Assembly (NCBI RefSeq): GCF_014192015.1
Contig: NZ_JACHXJ010000001.1
Location: 1,798,001-1,862,000, forward strand
Source: Paenibacillus rhizosphaerae
GTDB taxonomy: Bacteria; Bacillota; Bacilli; Paenibacillales; Paenibacillaceae
Length of the DNA stretch: 64,000 nt
Reading direction: 5' to 3'
Under the pieces are notes generated by a model. The model was given only the letters and a program-made list of their open reading frames with translations. It ran no database searches and was not told where the DNA came from. Positions 34,648-43,076 of this stretch are shown here, in pieces; positions within the stretch are counted from its first letter, which is position 1; every line of letters starts with the position of its first letter. The position numbers and the translations under genes are program-made.

Positions 34648-35350
34648 CATCCGGGAGCGGATCCGGGGGGTAGACTGGGAGGCGCTTCGGAATACGCTGG
34701 ACAATCAAGGGTATGCCAAGCTGCCTGCCATTCTATCCCCGAAAGAATGCGATGCGTTGATTGCAACCTACGCCAACGATGAACTGTTTCGCAGCACGAT
34801 TTCGATGGCCCGGTATCGCTTCGGGAGCGGGGAATATAAGTACTATGACCGCCCGCTGCCAGTGCCGATCCAACAGCTCAGGGAAAACCTGTACCCGGAA
34901 CTAGCCCGGACCGCCAACCGTTGGCATGAACAGCTCGGCATGGATGCGGGGTATCCGGAGTCGCTTGACGAATTTTTGGAAGAGTGCCATCGGCAAGGAC
35001 AGCAGCGGTCAACGCCGCTGATCCTGAAGTACGAGGCCGGGGGCTACAATTGCCTGCATCAGGATTTGTACGGCGAAGCGTATTTTCCTTTTCAAGTCGT
35101 GTTCGCTTTGAATCAAAGGCAGCGGGATTATACCGGCGGGGAGTTTCTGCTGGTAGAGCAGCGTCCGCGGGCGCAGAGCCGGGGACATGTGATCACGCTC
35201 GAACAGGGGGAAGGGCTGATATTCCCAACGAACTACCGGCCGGTTCAAGGGACTAGAGGCTATTACCGGACCACACTCCGTCATGGGGTAAGCACGGTAC
35301 AGACTGGGATTCGATATACGCTCGGGGTTATTTTTCATGATGCCACCTGA
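34637..35350 (+). CDS. 2-oxoglutarate/Fe(II) dioxygenase of the adaptive-response operon
   Basis: 237 residues of a double-stranded beta-helix oxygenase. Iron ligands are visible in CLHQDLYGEAYFPFQ (HxD, about residue 140) and TTLRHGVSTV (distal His), with an Arg in TGIRYTLG for 2-oxoglutarate. It overlaps adaB by 11 bp, so co-expression with alkylation repair is clear. By context it may demethylate damaged bases or protein, but it is not a canonical AlkB in its motif surroundings. Confidence 0.82.
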   Translation: MPTSIRERIRGVDWEALRNTLDNQGYAKLPAILSPKECDALIATYANDELFRSTISMARYRFGSGEYKYYDRPLPVPIQQLRENLYPELARTANRWHEQLGMDAGYPESLDEFLEECHRQGQQRSTPLILKYEAGGYNCLHQDLYGEAYFPFQVVFALNQRQRDYTGGEFLLVEQRPRAQSRGHVITLEQGEGLIFPTNYRPVQGTRGYYRTTLRHGVSTVQTGIRYTLGVIFHDAT

Positions 35351-35389
35351 GCGTATCCCCTCCTTTTTTTGAAATGTCGCGAGCCTGTA

Positions 35390-35418
35390 TTGACAACGGT
35401 AAACGGAAGTTACAATAT
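35390..35418 (+). promoter_or_regulatory. Possible promoter of the TIM-barrel isomerase gene
   Basis: TTGACA (35390-35395) with a 17-base spacer to CAATAT (35413-35418), or TACAAT two bases earlier. It would give a leader of about 200 bases before 35625. A 71-codon frame within the leader is not convincing as a gene. Confidence 0.4.
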
Positions 35419-35624
35419 TAGGGGGAGATGCAATCGCTTTCAAGGCGGAGGTGTTTGGGCCGGCAGGACATCGTCCACAACCGTGTCTTATCGTTCGACC
35501 CGATTAATACCGCATTAGGGAACGCGATTGAACTGCCCGATTTCTTATGGAATAAGAGATTTGTATGGACTTTTACCATAGGATCAAAATACGGGCAGCA
35601 ACTACAGGAAAGTGTGGGGATTGA

Positions 35625-36455
35625 ATGCCAAATTTATCGCTGACGACGTGGAGCCTCCACCGAAATCTGGGTCCTTTGCGCTGGACACAGTGGGACAATG
35701 AGCGGAAGGAACACGTCACCCGGATAGAGGAGCAGCCGGAGAAGCTCTCGCTGATTGAACTTCCGGCTGTACTGAGAGACAAGGGCTTCACCACGATGGA
35801 AATTTGCCACTTTCATTTCAAGGATACGAGCAGCAGCTATCTTCAGGAGCTTCGCGAAGCGATTCAGAAGGCGGGGATGCGCTTTTATACTCTGCTGGCG
35901 GATTACGGTGACATTACGAATCCGGATGACACGCGCCGGGAAGCAGATATGCAATGGCTGCAGCACTGGATCGATATCGCGTCCGCAGCGGGCGCGGAGC
36001 GGATCCGGATTATCGGCGGCGATGCCGATCCCGGCGATGCCGAAGCACTGCGGTTGGCCGCCAGTCAGCTGCAGCGGCTGATCGATTACGCGGCGGATAA
36101 ACAGGTCCGCATCGTCACCGAGAATTTTCATGCGATGACCTCCACCGCGGACAACTGTCTGGCTCTGCTGGATGCTTGCGGCACCGGGCTTGGATTGACG
36201 TCGGATTTCGGCAATTTTAAGGGACCGACCAAGCTTGGTGAGCTGTCCCGTACGATAACCAGGAGCGAATCCATCCACGCCAAGGCACAGCAGGATGAAC
36301 AGGGCAACCTCGACGATGCGGAATTTATTTCATGTATGGAGCTGGTGAAAGGGCATCGTTACGAAGGACCGATTACGATCGTTTATGACGGTCCCGGCGA
36401 TATGTGGGACGGCATTGATCGGGTAAGAGCGTTGGTTACCCCGTACTTGGGCTGA
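35625..36455 (+). CDS. Sugar phosphate isomerase/epimerase (xylose-isomerase-like TIM barrel)
   Basis: 276 residues of the AP-endonuclease-2 type TIM barrel. Signatures are RIIGGDADPGDAEA (about 127), VRIVTENFHAMTS (about residue 165, metal-binding Glu), LGLTSDFGNFKGP and SIHAKAQ (metal-binding His). It probably isomerises a sugar or inositol derivative; substrate unknown. It stands alone between terminators, upstream of the uronate operon on the other strand. Confidence 0.85.
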   Translation: MPNLSLTTWSLHRNLGPLRWTQWDNERKEHVTRIEEQPEKLSLIELPAVLRDKGFTTMEICHFHFKDTSSSYLQELREAIQKAGMRFYTLLADYGDITNPDDTRREADMQWLQHWIDIASAAGAERIRIIGGDADPGDAEALRLAASQLQRLIDYAADKQVRIVTENFHAMTSTADNCLALLDACGTGLGLTSDFGNFKGPTKLGELSRTITRSESIHAKAQQDEQGNLDDAEFISCMELVKGHRYEGPITIVYDGPGDMWDGIDRVRALVTPYLG

Positions 36456-36505
36456 CGGTGACGTCTCTTGGGTCTGAAGGTTTATCTATCTTAATAAGAG
36501 AGTTC

Positions 36506-36555
36506 AAAAGGCGATTTGCTGCGGGGAACTTCCCAGCGGCAGGTCGCCTTTTTTT
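36506..36555 (+). terminator. Intrinsic terminator
   Basis: Long stem AAAGGCGATTTGCTG / CAGCGGCAGGTCGCCTTT with a T7 run, 51 bp after the isomerase. Confidence 0.9.
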
Positions 36556-37019
36556 ATGGAAAATGGCTCGAGCGCGGCCATGGAATAATTATAAAGATGG
36601 AATAGATATTAACGAGTTCAGGAATAGAAGAAGATGATATTTTTATGTATTATATCGTAACATTGTTATGTTTCATTAGCTGTACGATCGCGCGATATTG
36701 AGACATTTTCACCACGGATGTCGTTTTTGTCGATATAAAGCACCCTCGGTGCACATCATGTCGAAGGGTGGAGGGGGAGAATTTATCGGCTGGATGCTGA
36801 ATTTCTATTAATCCGGCTTATTTCATCCCTTAATCACAGGGGTACGGAACAATGTTACGTAATGAAATAGACCCATCCGGATGATTTCTTCTGCTTGGCG
36901 TTTGCCGTACTCAGATCTTTGATGAACTTGAAGGACGGCGGCGCTTATTTGACCGGAATCTCGAATATGGCTCCATCCAGGAACGGTTCAAACACGCGGT
37001 TAGAGCAGGAGATTCAGCA
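36556..37019. other. Intergenic region without recognisable gene
   Basis: About 460 bp, AT-richer than its surroundings in the first half. A minus-strand stretch near 36945-37010 translates to NRVFEPFLDGAIFEIPVK before a stop and reads like a protein end, but an in-frame stop follows after 22 codons. It may be a relic; I do not call a gene. Confidence 0.4.
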
Positions 37020-37076
37020 TAAAAAAAGCTGCATATTCCAGAAGAAGGGAACGGGTCCCTGTCTGAAATGGCAGCT
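37020..37076 (-). terminator. Terminator of the kdu operon
   Basis: On the minus strand AGCTGC-CATTTCAGA pairs with TCTGGAAT-ATGCAGCT across a loop, ending in T7. It is 19 bp after kduD. Confidence 0.75.
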
Positions 37077-37094
37077 CTTTTGGGATTAACGGCG

Positions 37095-37841
37095 TTATCT
37101 TGCCAGCCATCCTCCGTCGACACACAGAACATGGCCGTTGACATAATCGGATGCCTGGGAAGCCAGGAAGACGACCGGACCCTTCAAATCTTCCGGCGTG
37201 CCCCAGCGGCCTGCAGGAATCCGTTCGGTAATGGATTGCAGGCGCTGCTCGTCTGAGCGGATCGGCGCCGTATTGTTCGTCTCCATGTACCCGGGGGCAA
37301 TGGCGTTGATCTGGACGCCTTTTCCGGCCCATTCGTTGGCAAGCGCTTTGGTGACCCCGGCAACCGCATGCTTCGCGGCTGTATAGCCGGGCACATTAAT
37401 GCCTCCTTGAAAGGTGAGCATGGACGCAATATTGATGATTTTGCCGCTGCCGCGCTCGAGCATGTGGCGTCCGGCGAGCTGGCTGAGGAAGAACACCGTG
37501 TTCAGATTCAAATTGATCACGTCGTTCCAATCCTGGCGCGCATGGTCCGCTGCCGGCGTACGGCGGATGATGCCCGCATTGTTCACCAAAATATCGATAC
37601 CGCCGTAATAGGAAAGCGCCTGCGCGAACACTTGATCCAAGGCGTCCGTGTCGCTTAAGTCAGCGGAAATTTGCTCAGCCTTCCCGCCCAGCTTGCGAAT
37701 CTCCTCGACCGTCCGGTCGCTGTTCGTCGAGGAGATGCATACGACCGAGGCGCCGGCTTCCGCCAGGCCAACAGCCATGCCTTGTCCCAGGCCGCCGGAG
37801 GTGCCGGTGACGAGGGCGATTTTACCCGTCAAATCAAACAT
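37095..37841 (-). CDS. kduD: 2-dehydro-3-deoxy-D-gluconate 5-dehydrogenase (KduD)
   Basis: 248-residue SDR with TGTSGGLGQGMA at the nucleotide site, NNAGII and YTAAKHAVAGVTK with the catalytic YxxxK. It interconverts 2,5-diketo-3-deoxygluconate and KDG with NAD(H), following KduI in unsaturated uronate breakdown. It is the last gene of the kduI-deoR-kduD transcript. The name rests on pairing with kduI; many SDRs look alike. Confidence 0.88.
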   Translation of the reverse strand: MFDLTGKIALVTGTSGGLGQGMAVGLAEAGASVVCISSTNSDRTVEEIRKLGGKAEQISADLSDTDALDQVFAQALSYYGGIDILVNNAGIIRRTPAADHARQDWNDVINLNLNTVFFLSQLAGRHMLERGSGKIINIASMLTFQGGINVPGYTAAKHAVAGVTKALANEWAGKGVQINAIAPGYMETNNTAPIRSDEQRLQSITERIPAGRWGTPEDLKGPVVFLASQASDYVNGHVLCVDGGWLAR

Positions 37842-37878
37842 CGTATATCAGTCCTTTGTATGGGATAGGTTGGATGCT

Positions 37879-38643
37879 TCACTGCGCATTCGCTACTTCG
37901 AGACGGGCGCCCGCTTGGCGAACGGTATCAGCCAATTCGGGGCTGCAGCCCGAGTCGGTAAGGATCGCTTCCACTTCGTTCAGCTTCGCAAACGTCAGCA
38001 GGGCGCTTTGTCCGAATTTGTGATGGTCCACCACGGCGTAACAGGTACGCGCGGTCTCAAGGAGCGCCCGTTTGATGTCCAGAAGCTCTCCGGTGTAGAT
38101 CGTCAGCCCGTCTTCGGGATGCAGGCCCGTTGCCGACAGAAACGCCTTGTGAATATTCAGCCGCCGAACATAGGTGACCGCTTCCGGCCCCGCCAGCATG
38201 TTCCGCACGCGGTAGCCTCCCGGGACGACAAGCCGAATGGCGTCCTTGCGGGCAAGCTCCGAAATGATGTGGACATCGTTGGTGACGACGGTCAGGGGCT
38301 GGTTATCCAGCGCCTTGGCGATTTCAAGCGTCGTGCTGCCGCCGTCCAGGGCGATGACGTCATTCGGTTCGATGCGCGATAGGGCCAGGCGGGCGATATC
38401 CGCCTTCTCCGAAGCGTGGCGCGCCAGCGGTTCCTTAGTGGACAAAATGCCCAGCTGGTCGCTTTGCGCCAAAATCGCACCGCCATGCACCCGCTGGAGC
38501 AGACCTTTGTCCTCCAGCTTCGCCAGATCCTCGCGGATCGTCTTGCCGGTGACGTTCAGCTGTTCACTGAGTTCGGCAACCGTCACCTCCTGTTTGGCCA
38601 GGAGCAGCTCCATGATGTTTTCGTAGCGGCGTAAAGGGTTCAT
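37879..38643 (-). CDS. DeoR/GlpR-family repressor
   Basis: 254 residues. The N-terminal DeoR helix-turn-helix (VTVAELSEQLNVTGKTIRED, about residues 20-39, then GLLQRVHGGAI) and the sugar-phosphate sensor domain with VIALDGGSTT and VTNDVHI are typical. Lying between kduI and kduD it probably represses this operon and senses a pathway intermediate. The ribosome site is weak (GGATGAAT), suggesting low expression. Candidate sites are the ten-base repeats before kduI. Confidence 0.9.
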   Translation of the reverse strand: MNPLRRYENIMELLLAKQEVTVAELSEQLNVTGKTIREDLAKLEDKGLLQRVHGGAILAQSDQLGILSTKEPLARHASEKADIARLALSRIEPNDVIALDGGSTTLEIAKALDNQPLTVVTNDVHIISELARKDAIRLVVPGGYRVRNMLAGPEAVTYVRRLNIHKAFLSATGLHPEDGLTIYTGELLDIKRALLETARTCYAVVDHHKFGQSALLTFAKLNEVEAILTDSGCSPELADTVRQAGARLEVANAQ

Positions 38644-38674
38644 TGGTTATTCATCCATTCGTTCGAGTTTTATC

Positions 38675-39508
38675 TTATTTTAATTCATCCATGCCGACAG
38701 GGTCCATATCCTCAAAGATTTGGTTCTCGCCGGCCATGCCCCAAATGAAGGTATAGCTGTTTGTTCCAACGCCGCTGTGGATGGACCAGCTTGGGGAAAT
38801 GACGCCCTGTTCGTTGCGGACGACGAGGTGGCGGGTTTCCTGCGGCTCACCCATGAAGTGGAAGACGTTGCCGTCTTCCGGCATGTCGAAATAGAAATAA
38901 ACCTCGGAACGGCGGTTATGCGTGTGGCACGGCATCGTGTTCCACATGCTGCCCGGCTTCAAGAGCGTCATGCCCATGACGAGCTGGCAGCTTTGGATTC
39001 CGCCGGTATGGATGTAACGGTAGATCGTGCGCTCGTTGGAATTGCTCAAGCTGCCAAGGTTGTTCGGCGAAGCTTCGCTGATGGCCGCCTTAACTGTCGG
39101 ATAAGCTTTGTGGGCAGGGGTGGAGTTCAGGTAGTATTTAGCCGGATTGGCTTTGTCACTGCTGCTGAACACCACTTCTTTGGCGCCGAGCCCCACGTAG
39201 AGGCAGTCCTTCGAATCGATGGTATAGTCCGTGCCGTCTACGCTGATCGTACCCGGTCCCCCGACATTGATGATGCCGATTTCGCGGCGCTCAAGGAACG
39301 TATCGGCTCCCATCGTTTTCGGGTCGGCTTCCAGCTTGACACTCTGATTCACCGGAACCGCGCCGCCAACGATAAAGCGATCGACATGCGTGTAATAGAG
39401 CGTGAGCTGATCCGCTACAAACATCGACTCGATCAAAAATTCCTGACGCAGGCGAGCCGTATCAAACGCTTTCACTTCTTGGGGATGGGATGCGTATCTA
39501 ATTTCCAT
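38675..39508 (-). CDS. kduI: 5-dehydro-4-deoxy-D-glucuronate isomerase (KduI)
   Basis: 277 residues, the standard KduI length, of a bicupin fold. The zinc site is seen in CHTHNRRSEVYFYFD (about residues 193-207), and SWSIHSGVGTNSY near the end is the second His-bearing signature. It converts 4-deoxy-L-threo-5-hexosulose uronate to 2,5-diketo-3-deoxygluconate in breakdown of pectin or glycosaminoglycan uronates. GGAGGTACGAAC precedes the ATG. First gene of its operon. Confidence 0.95.
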   Translation of the reverse strand: MEIRYASHPQEVKAFDTARLRQEFLIESMFVADQLTLYYTHVDRFIVGGAVPVNQSVKLEADPKTMGADTFLERREIGIINVGGPGTISVDGTDYTIDSKDCLYVGLGAKEVVFSSSDKANPAKYYLNSTPAHKAYPTVKAAISEASPNNLGSLSNSNERTIYRYIHTGGIQSCQLVMGMTLLKPGSMWNTMPCHTHNRRSEVYFYFDMPEDGNVFHFMGEPQETRHLVVRNEQGVISPSWSIHSGVGTNSYTFIWGMAGENQIFEDMDPVGMDELK

Positions 39509-39520
39509 GTTCGTACCTCC

Positions 39521-39570
39521 ATAAGTTCATAATGGTTTATATAAGTTCTATATTGTTCATTATAGTTCAT
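39521..39570. promoter_or_regulatory. Five ten-base-phased direct repeats before kduI
   Basis: Five consecutive decamers: ATAAGTTCAT, AATGGTTTAT, ATAAGTTCTA, TATTGTTCAT, TATAGTTCAT, each with GTTYwt at the same place. A minus-strand promoter, CTTGAA (39587-39582), 17 bases, TATAAT (39564-39559), overlaps them. The phasing puts every GTTCAT on one face of the helix. Probable binding array of the operon's DeoR repressor. Confidence 0.65.
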
Positions 39571-39677
39571 TCACTTGGGATTTCAAGCATAATTTAAAGC
39601 GGATACATTCCCACAATTGACCAGCAATTCAGCGATCTGTTATGTTGATCTTGGAATGCAGCGTGGTTAAAACGAAT

Positions 39678-39746
39678 GTTATATAAGTTGAACTAAAGAC
39701 TACGGAGTGTACTCAACAACCATTTCGATGTTTTAACTTATATAAC
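39678..39746. repeat. Inverted repeat TATATAAGTT in the kduI/GNAT spacer
   Basis: GTTATATAAGTT (39678-39689) and AACTTATATAAC (39735-39746) are a perfect 12-base inverted pair 45 bases apart. A third copy of TTATATAAGTT lies at 39537-39547 within the kduI repeats. It may link regulation of both divergent genes by looping or be a paired operator. Confidence 0.6.
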
Positions 39747-39770
39747 TCGTACAACGATGGAGGTGTAGAA

Positions 39771-40277
39771 ATGCCTGAAGCGATCAACATCCGGCCGGCG
39801 GAGGCTGCGGATCTCCCGTTTTTGTGGGAGATGCTGTACGCTTCCATGTACACGCCGGAAGGAGAGCCGCCGTTATCCCGTGATATCCTTGCACGCCCTG
39901 AAATATCGAAGTACTTGGACGATTGGGGAAAGGAAGGCGACATGGCTTTCATCGCCGTCTCCGGCGAGGGTGAGCAGCTGGGATCGGTCACGCTCCGGTT
40001 GTTTGATGCGGAACATCCCGGATACGGTTACGTGGACGAGAATACGCCGGAGCTGGGCATGGCCATCCTGCCGGAACAACGCGGCAAGGGGATTGGAACG
40101 CTGCTCATGCAGCGGGCGTTCGAGGAGCTGTACGCTGCAGGGATACCGGCCGTATCCTTAAGCGTGGACCCCAGAAACCGTGCGATTAGGCTGTATGAAC
40201 GTTTCGGTTTTACGAAAGTCGGCATGTCCGGCACTTCGATCACGATGAAAGCGCAGGTTCAGCGTCCGGGCATATAG
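39771..40277 (+). CDS. GNAT-family N-acetyltransferase
   Basis: 168 residues with a full GNAT fold: INIRPAEAADLPFLWEML at the start, LGMAILPEQRGKGIGTLLMQ (about 92-111) as the acetyl-CoA loop, and VSLSVDPRNRAIRLYERFGF near the end. Substrate unknown. GGAGGTG lies before the ATG. It is divergent from kduI across a repeat-rich spacer. Confidence 0.9.
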   Translation: MPEAINIRPAEAADLPFLWEMLYASMYTPEGEPPLSRDILARPEISKYLDDWGKEGDMAFIAVSGEGEQLGSVTLRLFDAEHPGYGYVDENTPELGMAILPEQRGKGIGTLLMQRAFEELYAAGIPAVSLSVDPRNRAIRLYERFGFTKVGMSGTSITMKAQVQRPGI

Positions 40278-40322
40278 GGAACCGAGGAATCATTACATAA
40301 TTGGAAAGCGGGGAAAAAGAAC

Positions 40323-40979
40323 ATGAGCCAAAGTGCCAAAAGGCTGGACAAAGAAATTACAAAGCGGGTCAGACTGGACTACTTGCTGCACTTGCCTGAA
40401 GCCTATGAAAGTGAGCCTGAGAAAAAATGGCCGCTGATCCTCTTCCTACACGGTTCGGGTGAGCGCGGGAACAATGTGGAGCTGGTCAAGGTGCACGGCA
40501 TTCCGAAGATCGCGGAACAGGATCCGCAGTTTCCGTTCATTGCCATTTCGCCTCAATGCCCGGAAGACTCGTTCTGGGCGATGGAGGAAGACGCCTTGAT
40601 GGCTCTCCTAGAGGACGTGGAGCGTCACTATCGAGTGGATTCAAAGCGCATTTATTTAACAGGATTAAGTATGGGCGGATACGGGGCATGGCAGCTGGCT
40701 GCGATGTATCCAAATAGGTGGGCGGCGGTCGTGCCGATTTGCGGTGGCATGGAACCGAAATATGCCGAGCAGATCAAGGATATCCCGATTTGGGCTTTCC
40801 ATGGGGCCAAGGACGATGTCGTACCGCTGTCGGAATCCGAACAAATCGTGAAGGCGCTGGAAGAAATCGGCGGAAACGTGAAATTTACGGTGTATCCGGA
40901 TGCAAACCATAATTCCTGGACCGAGACATACGCCAACAAGGAATTGTATGCCTGGCTGCTCAGCCACTCATTATCTTAA
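40323..40979 (+). CDS. Alpha/beta hydrolase (carboxylesterase/phospholipase type)
   Basis: 218 residues. FLHGSGERGN forms the oxyanion loop, GLSMGGYGAW (about residue 117) holds the nucleophile Ser, DDVVPLSESE the Asp and DANHNSW the His. This is the PHB-depolymerase/esterase-like group often found with polysaccharide enzymes, so it may remove acyl groups from glycans. It follows the GNAT gene by 45 bp. Confidence 0.87.
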   Translation: MSQSAKRLDKEITKRVRLDYLLHLPEAYESEPEKKWPLILFLHGSGERGNNVELVKVHGIPKIAEQDPQFPFIAISPQCPEDSFWAMEEDALMALLEDVERHYRVDSKRIYLTGLSMGGYGAWQLAAMYPNRWAAVVPICGGMEPKYAEQIKDIPIWAFHGAKDDVVPLSESEQIVKALEEIGGNVKFTVYPDANHNSWTETYANKELYAWLLSHSLS

Positions 40980-40987
40980 AATAGCAA

Positions 40988-41036
40988 AAGGATGGATAAG
41001 CCCGGTTCTAAGCCGGACTTACCCATCCTTATTTTG
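40988..41036. terminator. Bidirectional terminator
   Basis: AAGGATGGATAAGCCCGG pairs with CCGGACTTACCCATCCTT around a TTCTAAG loop, with T/A-rich flanks on both sides, between the converging esterase and GH2 genes. Confidence 0.88.
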
Positions 41037-41046
41037 TATGCAAGCG

Positions 41047-42765
41047 TCATGATTTCATCGATTTAACGTTCTGTGACCCCTTAAAATATCGCTTAACCAC
41101 GTCGTACGCCAGCTTCGGCCTGCGATACCTGTCGACGATGCCCTTGCTGTTTTGAGCACCTGCACGGGATAACAGCCAGCCGGTCGCATCGGTGACACGG
41201 CAGTCGCAAAACTGCCAAATATACATGCCTGACAGGAAGGGGCTTGCTGTATATGCAGCGAGGTTGGCTTCAATGATATCCGCCTGCCGCTCCTCGGTGC
41301 CGCGCATCCGTGCATTGTCGCGCAAACCGTAATATCCATCCCCGCCGAACTCGCTCATGATCATCGGCTTGCCGGCGCCTCCTGCCCGGTCAGCCCATGC
41401 CCGCGCCTGTTCGCAGAGAGCCTTTGGATCCTCGTCCGTATACCAGCCGGGATACAGATTAAAGGAAACGATATCCGCCAAATCAAAGCAGAGCTCCCGC
41501 TCCCTGTGATGCGAAGCGAACGTCAGCGGACGGCTGGCGTCCAGCGCTCTCAGCTGCCCAAGCTGCCGGCTGTAGTGCTCCCGGCCTTCCTCCGTATCGC
41601 TGGCGCATTCGTTCAGGATCGCCCAAAGGATGATCGAAGGATGATTGTAATGCTGTTCGACCATTTCGCGGTTGACTTGTTCGCACTGCCAGGCGAAATT
41701 CGGATTGCGCATTTGCTCCAGGGACAAGCCTCTCGCATGATTTTCCTCCCACACCAGAAAGCCGAGTTCGTCGCATAGATCCAGGAAACGTTCGTCGTTC
41801 GGATAATGGCTCGTCCGGACGGAGTTAGCCCCCATATCACGCATCAGGTCGAGATCATGCAGCATCAAAGATACGGAAAGAGCCGCTCCTGCCATCGGAT
41901 GATCTTCATGCCGGTTGAAGCCTTGGAGCACCACATCTTTGCCGTTGACCTGAAGTTTGCCGTTCTCGGTGCTTACCGTCCGGAAGCCGACCCGTTCAAT
42001 CAGATCATCGAGCGCCAGGCTGCCCGATTCTTCGTATAGCCGGAGATGAAGCTGATACAGCGAGGGCTCTTCCGGCGACCAGGAAGAAACGTCCGGAAAG
42101 GCAAACGACTTTTGCAGCTTTTTTTCAGCCTTTGGCGCCAAGGTGACGGTTCCAAGCGAAAAGTCGATTCCCGCGAGAGTACCGGTTACCTTGACCGTTC
42201 GCTCCATGTCATCCGGATTGCTGACGACGGCTTGGACTTCGGCGCTCCATACACCACTATGATGTTCAGGAGTAAAATAAAGCTGCCGCACATAAGGGCT
42301 ATAAAGCTCCTCAAGGACGACAGGGCGGATGATACCGCCGTAAGTGTAATAATCGTTTGGAATATGCAGGGCGGATTCTACGCTGAAGCGGTTGTCGGCT
42401 GCGACGATCAGCGTGTGCTCACCCGGCCGTACATCCGGGATCACCACATCAAACGCAGTGTAGGCGTTATAATGCTGTGCGATTTTCACCCCATCCCAGT
42501 AGACGTGGGCCGTATGGCTTACCCCTTTAAAAACAAGCCGGACAGATGCCTCCCGCCGGATATGTACAACGGTTCGATAGGCACCAACGCCTTGATATGT
42601 ACTGAAATCGGGATGCGTCTCCCAGCAGGATGGCACCGTCATCCGGTAGGGGAAGGTCTGGCCGGCATGAACGGACAAATCGGGTTCGTCGACGACGGTA
42701 AAATCCCAAGTGCTTTCTATAGTGCGGCTTAAACGGACTTCATGGTTTACGAATAATCTTTCCAC
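41047..42765 (-). CDS. Glycoside hydrolase family 2, beta-glucuronidase-like
   Basis: 572 residues with the three-part GH2 plan: sugar-binding jelly roll (1-165), Ig-like domain (170-265) and TIM barrel (270-560). GFNRHEDHPM and TSHYPNDERFLDLCDELGFL are barrel signatures. The acid/base Glu is in AILNECAS (about 384) and the nucleophile in IMSEFGGDG (about 472). Length and motifs fit beta-glucuronidase better than large beta-galactosidases. No signal peptide, so cytoplasmic. It could release glucuronate-type sugars for the neighbouring kdu genes. GTG start with AAGGAGG upstream. Confidence 0.88.
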   Translation of the reverse strand: MERLFVNHEVRLSRTIESTWDFTVVDEPDLSVHAGQTFPYRMTVPSCWETHPDFSTYQGVGAYRTVVHIRREASVRLVFKGVSHTAHVYWDGVKIAQHYNAYTAFDVVIPDVRPGEHTLIVAADNRFSVESALHIPNDYYTYGGIIRPVVLEELYSPYVRQLYFTPEHHSGVWSAEVQAVVSNPDDMERTVKVTGTLAGIDFSLGTVTLAPKAEKKLQKSFAFPDVSSWSPEEPSLYQLHLRLYEESGSLALDDLIERVGFRTVSTENGKLQVNGKDVVLQGFNRHEDHPMAGAALSVSLMLHDLDLMRDMGANSVRTSHYPNDERFLDLCDELGFLVWEENHARGLSLEQMRNPNFAWQCEQVNREMVEQHYNHPSIILWAILNECASDTEEGREHYSRQLGQLRALDASRPLTFASHHRERELCFDLADIVSFNLYPGWYTDEDPKALCEQARAWADRAGGAGKPMIMSEFGGDGYYGLRDNARMRGTEERQADIIEANLAAYTASPFLSGMYIWQFCDCRVTDATGWLLSRAGAQNSKGIVDRYRRPKLAYDVVKRYFKGSQNVKSMKS

Positions 42766-43076
42766 CTTGGCTGCTCCTCCTTGATCTACAATGTACAGGC
42801 TCCTAATCCCTTTCTTCTTGCTTGATTAGTGTCGAATGCGGGCGTGGGCTGTTCGAGACTCGCTATTGGACGTGCTCAGATTCATGCTAAGCGATTTCAG
42901 TTGGGGGATCAATCGGAATAAATTGATGTAATGTGGATTTTTTTGATTTGCGGCCTTTTTTACCACGGAATGTTCAACCGCATAAAAACGGAATCCGCTG
43001 GAAACGCTACTTCATATCTTTGCCATCTAAAACTGACCTGTCTATGTACATAAATACGAAAAAGGAGAGCTGCAGC
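42766..43076. other. Divergent intergenic region, GH2/catalase
   Basis: About 310 bp. It must hold both promoters, but I see no clear consensus boxes and no PerR-like inverted repeat. The open frame extending upstream of the catalase ATG here lacks a ribosome site. Confidence 0.4.

Noticed and set aside
35428..35643. 71-codon frame before the TIM-barrel isomerase
   Set aside because: Ribosome site too close to the ATG, overlaps the next start, no family resemblance. More likely leader sequence.
36945..37010. Minus-strand peptide NRVFEPFLDGAIFEIPVK before a stop
   Set aside because: Looks like a protein end but is preceded by an in-frame stop after 22 codons; too short to support a pseudogene.
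42766..43076. PerR box before the catalase
   Set aside because: No TTATAATnATTATAA-like inverted repeat found in the spacer.
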